NCBI RefSeq assembly: GCF_016464375.1
Contig: NZ_JADDIU010000006.1
Coordinates: 62,001-126,000 of the forward strand
Direction: 5' to 3'
DNA: 64,000 bases
Source of the DNA: Bacillus renqingensis
GTDB lineage: Bacteria; Bacillota; Bacilli; Bacillales; Cytobacillaceae
Shown: positions 1 to 7,827 of the stretch, piece after piece
How the letters are laid out: every line of letters starts with the position of its first letter
How positions within the stretch are numbered: position 1 is the stretch's first letter
The notes under the pieces: model-generated
Seen by the model: the letters and a program-made list of their open reading frames with translations, nothing else
What the model was told of the DNA's origin: nothing
Database searches by the model: none
Program-made: the position numbers and the translations under genes

Positions 1-99
1 TTCGGGAAGGTTAAGTTAAGATTCCACCAGGGCGGTTTGGGAATGGAAAAAACCGCCGTGGCATGCACTAGAGCGGTATGGAAAGGGAAAATCTGTTGC

Positions 100-1255
100 C
101 GCGCGCACTTAGAGCGGTTCAAAATACGCGCGAGCGCGAAAATTCCGCGGCGGCGCGCACTTAGAGCGGTCCAAAGTACGCGCGAGCAAGAAAAATTTGC
201 GGCAACGCGCACTTAGAGCAGTCCAAAGTACGTGCGAGCGAGAAAAATTTGCGGCAACGCGTACTTAGAGCGGTTCAAAGTACGCGCGAGCGAGAGAAAT
301 AGGCGGCGCCGCGCACTTAGAGCGGTCCAAAGTACGCGCGAGCGAGAGAAATAGGCGGCGCCGCGCACTTAGAGCGGTCCAAAGTACGCGCGAGCGAGAG
401 AAATAGGCGGCGGCGCGCACTTAGAGCGGTCCAAAGTACGCGCGAGCGAGAAAAATAGGCGGCGGCGCGCACTTAGAGCGGTCCAAAGTACGCGCGAGCG
501 AGAGAAATAGGCGGCGGCGCGCACTTAGAGCGGTCCAAAGTACGCGCGAGCGAGAAAAATAGGCGGCGGCGCGCACTTAGAGCGATCCAAAGTACGCGCG
601 AGCAAGAAAATTCCGCGGTGGCGCGCACATAGAGCGGTCCAAAGTACGCGCGAGCGAGAAAAATTGACGGCGGCGCGTACTTAGAGCGGTCCAAAGTACG
701 CGCGAGCGAGAAAATTCCGCGGCGGCACGCACTTAGAGTGGTCCAAAGTACGCGCGAGCGAGAAAATTCCGCGGCGGCACGCACTTAGAGCAGTCCAAAG
801 TACGCGCGAGCGAGAGAAATTGACGGCGGCGCGCACTTAGAGCGGTCCAAAGTACGCGCGAGCGAGAAAATTCCGCGGCGCCGCGTACTTAGAGCGGTCC
901 AAAGTACGCGCGAGCGAGAGAAATTGACGGCGGCGCGCACTTAGAGCGGTCCAAAGTACGCGCGAGCGAGAAAAATCCGCGGCGCCGCGTACTTAGAGCG
1001 GTCCAAAGTACGCGCGAGCGAGAGAAATTGACGGCGGCGCGCACTTAGGGCGGTCCAAAGTACGCGCGAGCGAGAAAAATTGACGGCGGCGCGCACTTAG
1101 AGCGGTCCAAAGTACGCGCGAGCGAGAGAAATAGGCGGCGCCGCGCACTTAGAGCGGTCCAAAGTACGCGCGAGCGAGAAAAATTGACGGCGGCGCGCAC
1201 TTAGAGCGGTCCAAAGGACGTGCGAGCAAGAAAAATTTGCGGCAACGCGTACTTA
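100..1255. repeat. Tandem array 1, 52-bp unit, about 22 copies
   Basis: The landmark GTACGCGCGAGC recurs with exact 52-base spacing (near 124 degenerate, then 176, 228, 280, 332 and on to 1216). The unit skeleton is GTACGCGCGAGCGAGA, then an A-rich and GGCGGCG segment, then GCGCACTTAGAGCGGTCCAA. Units differ by point changes and alternative middle segments (aaattccgcggcgg, taggcggcg, ttgacggcgg), but length is constant. The left edge (about 55-123) is degenerate and the right edge stops abruptly near 1255. Because 52 is not a multiple of three, reading frames through it are incidental. There are no unique spacers, so it is not CRISPR. Function unknown. Confidence 0.95.
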
Positions 1256-1376
1256 GGCACTTTACTTTTCAATAATCAAAAAAAAATCACTCATTGCGCA
1301 TAATACAATGAGCGATCCAAAGGATCCAAATTAAAAATTTACCTTAATTTTAAAAAAAGAAAGCCCTCTACAATCA

Positions 1377-2291
1377 TCATTCATAATAGCAATATCTACC
1401 CTTCCCACATGGATGATAATATTTCTGCAGGATTCTCCGAATAGTCCTTTTAGACTTCACCACTTTACACCACTCATGAATTGCAGGGGTCGTGATTTTC
1501 CTATCCGGAAACAAAATTTTAAATTCCTCCACACTCCGCAAAACCGCCGACTCCACACTTTCCTCGTAACCACATGTATGACACCTCAATCTCATGTAAT
1601 TGACAGTCTCCATAAATCCATAACAACAAGGATGAATAACCCCCTTTTTCAGCTGGTTATATTCATATTTAGGCTGCTCTGTGTAAGGGTAATCCCCTAG
1701 ATCCAAAGAAATTAAGAGATCAGCAAGCTTTTCGTGACCACCATTTAATGTGGAAGGGACTTTATTTAACTGTTGCATCAATCGATCGACTTGTGATGGA
1801 AAAATAACCGACGGGTTTAATGGGGCTTGATACATGGTAAACATGGGGTTTATGTACACGAGAAATGCTTCAACATTGAAGTTATATCCAAGTTCCTGAA
1901 GCAGCTGACGGAACATGGTTTCACACCGTTGTAACTGGATAAACGGATCTTTAATAATTTTTCCAGTTTTTATGTGACGAAGTTGTTTAGCTTCAAATTG
2001 ATAATCGCCTTCGTAATTTTTGACATCAAAGAGGTAAATCGTTTTTTGAAAAATAATGACGGTATCAATCTGAAAGAAATGATTGTCTAACTTTAACAGC
2101 AAGCCGTTTATGACGATACCTTCGCTCTGGAGCTGCTCCGTAAGCTGGTCGAACTTTACTTCACCTTCCAACCCCTTTTCGGCATTATAAAGGTTCTTCC
2201 TATCTTGGTCCAACAACATCATTCGGATGTTTAAGTACCGTAAAATCAGTAATTCCTTTGGTATATGGCGTAACTTTCTAGGTTTAGGCAT
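1377..2291 (-). CDS. NERD-domain protein
   Basis: A 304-residue protein with an N-terminal NERD (nuclease-related) domain. Visible family motifs are GLEGEVKFDQL near residue 40, QIDTVII near 73 and IYLFDVKNYEGDY near 85, which fit the restriction-endonuclease-like core (E, D, D/V-K pattern). The C-terminal third has Cys pairs (HPCC, CHTCGYEE) resembling a small zinc ribbon, then a basic tail rich in Lys and Arg, which would suit nucleic-acid binding. The start is supported by AAGGATGG upstream of the ATG. It stands alone, convergent with tandem array 1. NERD proteins are common in Bacillaceae, but the substrate of this one is unknown. Confidence 0.85.
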   Translation of the reverse strand: MPKPRKLRHIPKELLILRYLNIRMMLLDQDRKNLYNAEKGLEGEVKFDQLTEQLQSEGIVINGLLLKLDNHFFQIDTVIIFQKTIYLFDVKNYEGDYQFEAKQLRHIKTGKIIKDPFIQLQRCETMFRQLLQELGYNFNVEAFLVYINPMFTMYQAPLNPSVIFPSQVDRLMQQLNKVPSTLNGGHEKLADLLISLDLGDYPYTEQPKYEYNQLKKGVIHPCCYGFMETVNYMRLRCHTCGYEESVESAVLRSVEEFKILFPDRKITTPAIHEWCKVVKSKRTIRRILQKYYHPCGKGRYCYYE

Positions 2292-2541
2292 AATCCACCA
2301 TCCTTATAAATAGTAAACTCCTACCTCCATTTTATAAAAAATAAATGAATGCGTTTCCATAAGGAATGAACATTTTGTTAATTTTTCACTAACGTTTTTC
2401 GGAAAATTAGAATGAACAATCTTAGAGTTCACAAAAAGTTCATTGTTTTATCGCAAAAATGTAACTTTAATCACTCGAAAAGGGTCTGCCCTGTGATAAT
2501 TTAAAAATGATTACATTAAATAACAAACGGGGTGGAGGGTA

Positions 2542-2625
2542 ATGTCAGATTACTCAGTTGTGCTGGCAATTGGTAGTGTGTTAGTTCTTTCGTATTATAT
2601 TGGATATACGCTGCTTCATCGTTAA
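2542..2625 (+). CDS. Small single-membrane-span peptide, 27 aa
   Basis: An ATG at 2542 preceded by GGGGTGGAGGG opens a 27-codon frame. The peptide begins MSDYSVVLAIGSVLVLSYYI and ends GYTLLHR, a single hydrophobic helix of about 18 residues with a short polar N-terminus and a basic C-terminus. The stop codon lies inside the left arm of a strong hairpin terminator (2624-2653), so the unit looks like a complete small transcript of its own. I do not recognise the family. The ribosome binding site, the hydrophobic pattern and the terminator together argue that it is real. Confidence 0.6.
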   Translation: MSDYSVVLAIGSVLVLSYYIGYTLLHR

Positions 2626-2653
2626 AGCTGTAGGCACAGAGTCTACAGCTTTT
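2624..2653 (+). terminator. Terminator of the 27-aa peptide gene
   Basis: A 10-bp perfect stem, AAAGCTGTAG pairing with CTACAGCTTT, with a 9-base loop and a short T-rich tail. It separates the small peptide gene from fumC. Confidence 0.75.
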
Positions 2654-2766
2654 CTACTGAAAATATCGTGTCCACCCCACAAGGAGGCTTTAAAAAATCT
2701 TTAATAAAACACTTCGCAATGGGTATACATAATGAAGGGAAACTACAAAAACGAGGTGGAATATTT

Positions 2767-4146
2767 ATGGTAAACTACCGGATTGAAAAAGATACCCTTG
2801 GTGAAGTTCGAGTACCCGCAGATAAGTTTTGGGGTGCTCAGACGCAAAGAAGTAAGGAGAATTTTAAAATTGGCATGGAGAAAATGCCGCTCGAATTAAT
2901 ATATGGATTGACCTATATAAAAAAGGCTGCAGCAAGCGTGAATTTCGAATTAGGCAAGCTTAGCGAAATAAAAATGAAAGCCATCCAAACCGTTTGTGAT
3001 GATATCTTAAACGGGAATTATGATAAGCACTTTCCATTAGCGGTTTGGCAAACCGGCAGCGGGACGCAGTCGAATATGAACGTAAATGAGGTCATCGCCA
3101 ATCGAGCAAATGAATGGTTATCCAGCCAAAACAAAACCGAGCGAGTCCATCCAAACGACGATGTCAATATGTCACAAAGCTCAAATGATACATTCCCGAC
3201 GGCTATGCATATTGCCGCATATATGAAAATTGTCGAAAACCTGATTCCGGCCATTCAGCTATTAAAAAACACCTTGTTTGAAAAAGAACAGGCTTTTGCC
3301 AAGATTGTAAAAATAGGCAGGACCCATTTGCAGGATGCAACGCCTTTAACCCTTGGGCAGGAAATCAGCGGCTGGCGCTTTATGTTGGAAAAGAATGAGA
3401 AAATGATTCAAGAAGCGGCAGATCATTTGCTGGACTTAGCAATTGGAGGGACCGCTGTTGGAACAGGCATTAATGCCGGTCCACAGTTTGCTGAAAAAGC
3501 CGCCTCCATGCTTTCCAAGCTAACAGGACATCCCTTTCGCACTTCTGAAAACAAGTTTCACGCTTTAACAAGCCATGACGAAATCGTTTATCTCCATGGT
3601 GCCTTAAAAGCGTTGGCCGCTGATTTAATGAAAATTGCAAATGATGTTCGCTGGCTTGCAAGCGGACCAAGAAGCGGGATTGGCGAGCTTACGATTCCGG
3701 CAAACGAACCGGGAAGTTCGATTATGCCCGGAAAAGTGAATCCAACGCAAAGTGAAGCGCTGACAATGGTGGTATGTCAGGTATTCGGGAATAATGCTGC
3801 GATTGGTTTCGCTGCAAGCCAAGGCAATTTCGAATTGAATGTGTTTAAACCAGTCATTATTTATAATCTCATCCAATCTGTTCAATTACTAACGGACGGC
3901 ATTCGTTCGTTTCATGATAACTGCGTAATAGGAATTGAAGCAAACAAAGAGGTAATTGACAAGTATGTGAACCAGTCTTTAATGCTTGTCACAGCGTTAA
4001 ATCCTCATATTGGCTATGAAAAAGCGGCTGAAATTGCCAAGCTCGCCTTTAAAGACAATAGTACTTTAAAGGAGGCAGCCATTAAAACTGGTTATCTCTC
4101 GGAAGCACAATTTGATGAATGGGTACAGCCTGGAAAAATGGTTTAA
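2767..4146 (+). CDS. fumC: Class II fumarate hydratase
   Basis: A 459-residue cytoplasmic enzyme of the TCA cycle that interconverts fumarate and L-malate without an iron-sulfur cluster. Length matches the class II family. Visible motifs are [14 protein letters not shown] near residue 97 and the fumarase/aspartase signature [13 protein letters not shown] near residue 315. I chose the ATG at 2767 because GAGGTGG lies about 8 bases upstream and the protein then begins [17 protein letters not shown], as in other FumC. An in-frame extension to 2668 exists but has no family similarity. It is convergent with the SASP gene, with a shared hairpin between them. Confidence 0.96.
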   Translation: MVNYRIEKDTLGEVRVPADKFWGAQTQRSKENFKIGMEKMPLELIYGLTYIKKAAASVNFELGKLSEIKMKAIQTVCDDILNGNYDKHFPLAVWQTGSGTQSNMNVNEVIANRANEWLSSQNKTERVHPNDDVNMSQSSNDTFPTAMHIAAYMKIVENLIPAIQLLKNTLFEKEQAFAKIVKIGRTHLQDATPLTLGQEISGWRFMLEKNEKMIQEAADHLLDLAIGGTAVGTGINAGPQFAEKAASMLSKLTGHPFRTSENKFHALTSHDEIVYLHGALKALAADLMKIANDVRWLASGPRSGIGELTIPANEPGSSIMPGKVNPTQSEALTMVVCQVFGNNAAIGFAASQGNFELNVFKPVIIYNLIQSVQLLTDGIRSFHDNCVIGIEANKEVIDKYVNQSLMLVTALNPHIGYEKAAEIAKLAFKDNSTLKEAAIKTGYLSEAQFDEWVQPGKMV

Positions 4147-4200
4147 AGTTGAAAATTTCATCAGCTGTAGGTCTATACTGCCCGTTTAGAATATATGAAA

Positions 4201-4222
4201 GCCCCCTCGAGAAGGAGGGGGC
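4201..4222. terminator. Hairpin between convergent fumC and SASP genes
   Basis: GCCCCCTC pairs with GAGGGGGC across a 6-base loop. The tail on the minus strand begins TTTC and is AT-rich, and the plus side is also AT-rich further on, so it may terminate both genes. Confidence 0.75.
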
Positions 4223-4260
4223 AAAGCCATATTATTTATTTGTTCAAAGAAGGTTGGATA

Positions 4261-4464
4261 TTAACGTTGGAAACCGCTTAGTTGTGATTGAGCCATTGAA
4301 ACAAGACGCTTGGTGATTTCTCCTCCCACAGAACCGTTAGCACGAGAAGTAGTGTCTGCGCCAAGGTTTACACCGAACTCTTGGGCAATCTCGAACTTCA
4401 TTTGGTTAAGTGCTTCTTGTACACCTGGTACTAAAAGTTGATTAGAGTTGTTGTTACTAGCCAT
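4261..4464 (-). CDS. Alpha/beta-type small acid-soluble spore protein
   Basis: A 67-residue SASP that coats DNA in the dormant spore and changes its conformation, protecting it from UV and heat; it is degraded by the GPR protease at germination. It has the GPR-type site FEIAQEFGV near residue 23 and the diagnostic C-terminal stretch [12 protein letters not shown]...QLSG. The start [11 protein letters not shown] follows AAAGAGGAG. Expression should be forespore-specific: a sigma-G-like promoter lies about 190 bases upstream (4651-4680), giving a leader of roughly 180 nt that contains two tRNA-like folds, which is unusual for this family. It belongs to the sspA/B/C/D group, but the paralogue cannot be named. 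Confidence 0.95.
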   Translation of the reverse strand: MASNNNSNQLLVPGVQEALNQMKFEIAQEFGVNLGADTTSRANGSVGGEITKRLVSMAQSQLSGFQR

Positions 4465-4494
4465 AGTTGTATAACACTCCTCTTTAAAATTTTT

Positions 4495-4554
4495 TGGGTT
4501 AGTATGGAATTGAACCACATAGGCATTGAACCATAGCCACTCTGGCCTAACCCA
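4495..4554 (-). ncRNA. tRNA-like fold 2 in the SASP leader
   Basis: On the minus strand an 8-bp acceptor-like stem, TGGGTTAG with CTAACCCA, encloses a D-arm-like hairpin (GCCA-GAG-TGGC), a degenerate middle segment containing GGTTCAATGCC, and a T-arm (TGTGG-TTCAATT-CCATA, one G-T wobble). The 7-base loop fits the canonical T-loop TTCRANY. There is no proper anticodon arm and no encoded CCA, so it cannot be a normal tRNA. It lies 30 bases upstream of the SASP start codon, within the predicted leader. Confidence 0.55.
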
Positions 4555-4572
4555 TAATGATAAAAAATTCTT

Positions 4573-4624
4573 TGGCTGGATGAACCGGAATTGAACCGGT
4601 AATAACCCTTAAAGGTTTCATCCA
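4573..4624 (-). ncRNA. tRNA-like fold 1 in the SASP leader, with encoded CCA
   Basis: On the minus strand, TGGATGA pairs with TCATCCA (7 bp) followed by G and CCA, as in a tRNA acceptor end. Inside are one short hairpin (AACC...GGTT) and a perfect T-arm, ACCGG-TTCAATT-CCGGT. D-arm and anticodon arm are replaced by the single 17-base segment, so the total is only 52 nt. It is an armless tRNA-like structure, not a decoding tRNA. Confidence 0.6.
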
Positions 4625-4650
4625 TTGTTGTAAGGGCTGCTTGTAAATTT

Positions 4651-4680
4651 TATTATGGTTAAATCATGACGGCTTATTCG
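4651..4680 (-). promoter_or_regulatory. Predicted sigma-G promoter of the SASP gene
   Basis: On the minus strand CGAATA (4680-4675) and CATAATA (4657-4651) are separated by 17 bases. Known sigma-G promoters have about TGMATR and CATNNTA. Transcription would start near 4644, upstream of both tRNA-like folds. Confidence 0.6.
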
Positions 4681-4767
4681 ATAAAATCCTTAGTAATTTA
4701 TTCCATTACATAGGTAGTACAAAGTGAGATAAACTATGAAAAATAATAATTAAAAGGGTGGAAAAGA

Positions 4768-5010
4768 ATGGCGATATGCCCGGTGTGTAATGGTTTGCGG
4801 GAAGTATTGTTAATTTGCAGCAACTGCGGACAAACAATGGTGGAGAGCGGCAAATTGATGGATTATTATGATGATTACAGTCCATATATGGAAATTGATT
4901 TAATGAAGCTGGAAGATGGATATCCGGATAACCATTCCGATCATAAGTGCGCCCATCTTTATCGTTGTCCAAGTTGTCAAAAAGATGATGTAATTTTTAT
5001 AAAAGAATAA
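4768..5010 (+). CDS. Small zinc-ribbon protein, function unknown
   Basis: An 80-residue acidic protein. Three Cys pairs are visible: CPVC near residue 4, CSNC near 17 and CPSC near 68, plus a further Cys/His (CAHLY) near 61, consistent with one or two structural zinc sites. The middle is tyrosine- and aspartate-rich (DYYDDYSPYMEID). The start is supported by AAAAGGGTGG. I recognise it only as a type of short conserved protein seen in Bacillaceae and assign no function. It lies between the divergent SASP gene and the convergent msmX. Confidence 0.75.
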   Translation: MAICPVCNGLREVLLICSNCGQTMVESGKLMDYYDDYSPYMEIDLMKLEDGYPDNHSDHKCAHLYRCPSCQKDDVIFIKE

Positions 5011-5075
5011 GCCCCGCCAGTTTTGACGGGACTCAGGTCCGAGATGAATGGTTTTTTAACGTTATTAGAGTGTAA

Positions 5076-5112
5076 ATCATCGGCTTTCTGGAATTGTCCA
5101 GCTTCAGCGCCC
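5076..5112. repeat. Remnant of the dispersed repeat
   Basis: The segment GGAATTGTCCAGCTTCAGCG resembles the outer end of the dispersed element found intact elsewhere (for example 48618-48860). Only this end is present, just downstream of the msmX stop codon. Confidence 0.4.
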
Positions 5113-5125
5113 TTATGTTTTCTAA

Positions 5126-6226
5126 TTACCCGTGAATTCTTAATTCCGTATCGGCATCAAAGAAGTGTGCTTTATTTAAATCAAACGCCAGCTCTAATGT
5201 ATCGTTTGGTTTAACGTCAACGCGCGAATCGAGGCGGGCAACAAAATCTTGATCATCTAGGGTGGAATAAATCATTAATTCGGCCCCGGTTAACTCGGCG
5301 ACATCCACTTTTGCCGAAATCTTAGTACCGCTCGACGCTTCAATGAAAACAGGTTCATCATGAATATCTTCTGGCCGAACACCGAGTATCACAGTTTTTC
5401 CGACATAGCCTTGCTCACGAAGGATTTTCATTTTTCCTTCAGGTACAGCAATCGTCGTTTTTCCGATAATAAACTTTCCATTTTCAAGTTTACCATTAAA
5501 GAAGTTCATCGCTGGTGACCCGATAAAACCGCCTACGAAGATATTATCTGGATTTTCGTAAACTTCCTTAGGGGAACCAACTTGTTGAATAATCCCATCT
5601 TTCATAATAACTAACCGTGTAGCCATGGTCATCGCTTCCGTCTGGTCGTGTGTTACATAGATGGTGGTCGTATTTAAACGACGGTGAAGCTTAGCAATTT
5701 CGGCGCGCATTTGCACCCTGAGCTTCGCATCAAGGTTCGATAAAGGCTCGTCCATTAAGAAGACCTTTGCATCGCGGACAATGGCGCGGCCTAAAGCCAC
5801 ACGCTGGCGCTGACCACCGGAAAGCGCCTTTGGTTTACGATTTAAATAGGCTTCCAATCCAAGGATTCTTGCTGCTTCCTTAACGCGACGGTCTATTTCG
5901 TCCTTTGGAAATTTGCGCAGCTTCAGCCCGAAGGCCATGTTATCGTAGACAGTCATATGTGGATAGAGGGCATAGTTTTGGAATACCATCGCGATATCAC
6001 GGTCTTTTGGTGCGACATCATTAACGCGTTTCCCATCGATATAAAAGTCACCTTTTGAAATCTCTTCAAGTCCGGCAATCATCCGCAAAGTAGTTGATTT
6101 TCCGCATCCGGACGGACCGACAAAAACGATAAATTCCTTGTCCTCAATATGAAGGTTGAAATCCGAAACTGCGGTTACTTTATTATCATACGTTTTATAA
6201 ATGTGGTCTAATTTTAATTCAGCCAT
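5126..6226 (-). CDS. msmX: Multi-sugar ABC transporter ATPase
   Basis: A 366-residue ATP-binding subunit of the MalK/UgpC/MsmX type. Walker A is GPSGCGKST at residues 37-45, the ABC signature LSGGQRQR is near 134 and Walker B VFLMDEPLSNLDA near 154, followed by the C-terminal TOBE-type regulatory domain typical of sugar importers. In B. subtilis MsmX is a shared ATPase energising several oligosaccharide importers. No permease or binding-protein gene is nearby here, which fits that shared role. The start follows GGGAGGC. A promoter overlapping a cre-like site (6306-6320) suggests carbon catabolite control. Confidence 0.93.
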   Translation of the reverse strand: MAELKLDHIYKTYDNKVTAVSDFNLHIEDKEFIVFVGPSGCGKSTTLRMIAGLEEISKGDFYIDGKRVNDVAPKDRDIAMVFQNYALYPHMTVYDNMAFGLKLRKFPKDEIDRRVKEAARILGLEAYLNRKPKALSGGQRQRVALGRAIVRDAKVFLMDEPLSNLDAKLRVQMRAEIAKLHRRLNTTTIYVTHDQTEAMTMATRLVIMKDGIIQQVGSPKEVYENPDNIFVGGFIGSPAMNFFNGKLENGKFIIGKTTIAVPEGKMKILREQGYVGKTVILGVRPEDIHDEPVFIEASSGTKISAKVDVAELTGAELMIYSTLDDQDFVARLDSRVDVKPNDTLELAFDLNKAHFFDADTELRIHG

Positions 6227-6282
6227 TTGAATGCCTCCCGTTTCGTTGATAGTCCCAGTTTAACTTAAAATGGAGGCAAAGC

Positions 6283-6311
6283 TATATAGACAGGTTGCAC
6301 AAAGTTTGAAA
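6283..6311 (-). promoter_or_regulatory. Predicted sigma-A promoter of msmX
   Basis: On the minus strand TTTCAA (6311-6306) and TATATA (6288-6283) have a 17-base spacer. The -35 box overlaps the cre-like site. Confidence 0.5.
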
Positions 6312-6320
6312 GCGCTATTT
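6306..6320. promoter_or_regulatory. cre-like CcpA site at msmX
   Basis: TTGAAAGCGCTATTT matches 13 of 15 positions of the CcpA consensus WTGNAANCGNWNNCA. It sits on the -35 element of the predicted msmX promoter, a position suited to repression. Confidence 0.5.
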
Positions 6321-6331
6321 TGGGCACGTTG

Positions 6332-7237
6332 TCACTTTCTTTGCTGTTCAAAAACGAGGCAGGCTAAGAAAACCGTAAATGCACCATAAAAATCCTTTAG
6401 ACCGATCCCTGTTTTATCAGTGAATTTATCAAGCCGGTATTGCAGGGTATTGCGGTGAATATATAATTTTTTAGCCGTCAGGCTGGCATTTAAATTATTC
6501 TCCAGAAAAATTTTTATCGTTGAAAATAATTCGGGGTCATGCTGAAAGCTTTCCAAAATTTCAGGATTCACCTGTTGTTTTAATTCATCAGGCAAATGAT
6601 AGGCGAGAAATGCCGGAAAAATTCGTTCATACGTAAAAATATTTTTATGGCGTATATGGGCAAGCGCAAATGAAAAGAAATCGATTTCTTTTCTCAAGAG
6701 GGAAGGAAGCCGGTCCGATAACGGATAATGCTTGCCAATAAAAAAGGCGATGTTCACAAAGAAATCACTTTCTAATGTTTCGGACATGGAGATTAACTCT
6801 TCTTCCGTTAGCGAGGTTTGCTTTCTCTCTTCAATGACAATCCCTTTATTACTGCTTTTCCAAATAATGATGACTTCTTTGGTAAAAAAACCTGTCAAGG
6901 CTGTTTCGATTTCTGCTGGATTGATATCATTATTTTGAATCTGAAATTGAATGAAACGGAATTCAGTATCGTTTTTTTTTACTGGTACAGGACCGTCTGC
7001 TAATAAAAATTGATACCATTTCTGTGCTTGTGATGTGCTCCCTATAGGTTCGTATTCCACCAATGTGAAAAGAGATTTTAACAGGCTTAATTCTTGTACA
7101 CTTACGCTCGATTTCAATAAACCAATCCATTCGTCTTCGGCTTCATTGTGGAAGATGAAATATTGGTCTAAAGGTTTCTCAGGACGATTTGGAAATAAAA
7201 TAGAATTTTCGTAGTGCTTCAACAGTTTTTTTAGCAT
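6332..7237 (-). CDS. PucR/CdaR-type transcriptional regulator
   Basis: A 301-residue protein whose last ~55 residues form the helix-turn-helix of the PucR/CdaR family: FLENNLNASLTAKKLYIHRN followed by TLQYRLDKFTDKTG. The N-terminal 240 residues show no motif I can name and may be a sensor domain. The ATG at 7237 has GGGGAA 8 bases upstream; an in-frame extension upstream runs into a dispersed repeat and is rejected. It precedes msmX on the same strand with a gap of about 105 bases, so it may regulate sugar transport, but that is inference from position only. Confidence 0.8.
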   Translation of the reverse strand: MLKKLLKHYENSILFPNRPEKPLDQYFIFHNEAEDEWIGLLKSSVSVQELSLLKSLFTLVEYEPIGSTSQAQKWYQFLLADGPVPVKKNDTEFRFIQFQIQNNDINPAEIETALTGFFTKEVIIIWKSSNKGIVIEERKQTSLTEEELISMSETLESDFFVNIAFFIGKHYPLSDRLPSLLRKEIDFFSFALAHIRHKNIFTYERIFPAFLAYHLPDELKQQVNPEILESFQHDPELFSTIKIFLENNLNASLTAKKLYIHRNTLQYRLDKFTDKTGIGLKDFYGAFTVFLACLVFEQQRK

Positions 7238-7279
7238 TGTGAAATTCCCCATTAGATTACTTTTGTCTTTTATTATAGC

Positions 7280-7432
7280 AGAATTTATATCATTCGACTT
7301 TGAGAATTGTCTAGCTCCAGGCGCCAGCGGCTCGAGGTCACAAGCCAATCCGTCAAGAAGGCTAAAGAACAGCCTTCTCGCCGGCTCGTCTTGTGCTTGT
7401 CGCCGCTAGGCGGGCGCCTTGCGCTTTTCTTA
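7280..7432 (-). repeat. Dispersed repeat copy, internal variant
   Basis: It has the conserved outer end (GAATTTATATCATTCGACTT, then TGAGAATTGTCTAGCTCCAG) and the opposite end GGGCGCCTTGCGCTTTTCTT, but a different, shorter middle with its own long inverted repeat (GACAAGCACAAGACGAGCCG-type arms). A similar middle occurs at 26998-27121. Confidence 0.8.
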
Positions 7433-7448
7433 TAGCAGACAAAAAATA

Positions 7449-7514
7449 GCTGAACCTTTATTTGGCCCAAAAATGCGAAAATTTCCTCATTAAGGCCCCT
7501 GTTTAAGGTTCAGC
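7449..7514. other. Long imperfect hairpin
   Basis: GCTGAACCTT (7449-7458) pairs with AAGGTTCAGC (7505-7514), and GGCC at 7464 pairs with GGCC at 7494. It lies between a dispersed repeat and the terminator of the 63-aa protein gene. Function unknown. Confidence 0.5.
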
Positions 7515-7517
7515 GTA

Positions 7518-7542
7518 AAGGGGGGAAGAAAATACCCCCCTT
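7518..7542 (-). terminator. Terminator of the 63-aa protein gene
   Basis: An 8-bp stem, AAGGGGGG with CCCCCCTT, followed by T on the minus strand, 15 bases after the stop codon. Confidence 0.65.
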
Positions 7543-7556
7543 ATTAAAGTTTCCCT

Positions 7557-7748
7557 TTATTCGGCTTTATATGGAGGCTCTTCATCCATTAGCTCACGAG
7601 CCTCTTCGATATTTGTTGTATCGTGGCGCATGTGGACTGAGCCGCCGGACATGCCTTCATTGATCATTCTGTCTAGATCCATAAAGGCTTTGTCCCTGCC
7701 TTCATATGCAGAGTCTTGGTTGGTCATATTCTCCTTTTTCCCATCCAT
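7557..7748 (-). CDS. Small hydrophilic acidic protein
   Basis: A 63-residue protein beginning MDGKKENMTNQDSAYEGRDK and ending DEEPPYKAE. It has no hydrophobic segment and is rich in Asp, Glu, Met and Gly. The start at 7748 follows GGAAAGG; an upstream in-frame ATG adds ten residues but overlaps that ribosome binding site. Its small, soluble, low-complexity character and its position beside sporulation genes would fit a spore-associated protein, but I do not recognise the family and assign no function. Confidence 0.7.
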   Translation of the reverse strand: MDGKKENMTNQDSAYEGRDKAFMDLDRMINEGMSGGSVHMRHDTTNIEEARELMDEEPPYKAE

Positions 7749-7827
7749 GGCTATCATCCTTTCCAACAGTTTAATCATAGTGTACGAAAAGGATTAAATT
7801 CCATTCGCGAAACGTTTGCTTTTTTAG

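Noticed and set aside
473-784. 103-aa protein on the minus strand in tandem array 1
   Set aside because: The 52-bp period is not divisible by three and the frame is a by-product of the repeats.
100-1255. CRISPR array
   Set aside because: Units are repeated in full with no unique spacers, and no cas genes are present.
1413-1700. 95-aa protein on the plus strand
   Set aside because: Lies opposite to the NERD-domain gene and shows no ribosome binding site or family character.
4490-4625. Functional tRNA genes upstream of the SASP gene
   Set aside because: Neither fold has a normal anticodon arm; fold 1 is only 52 nt long.
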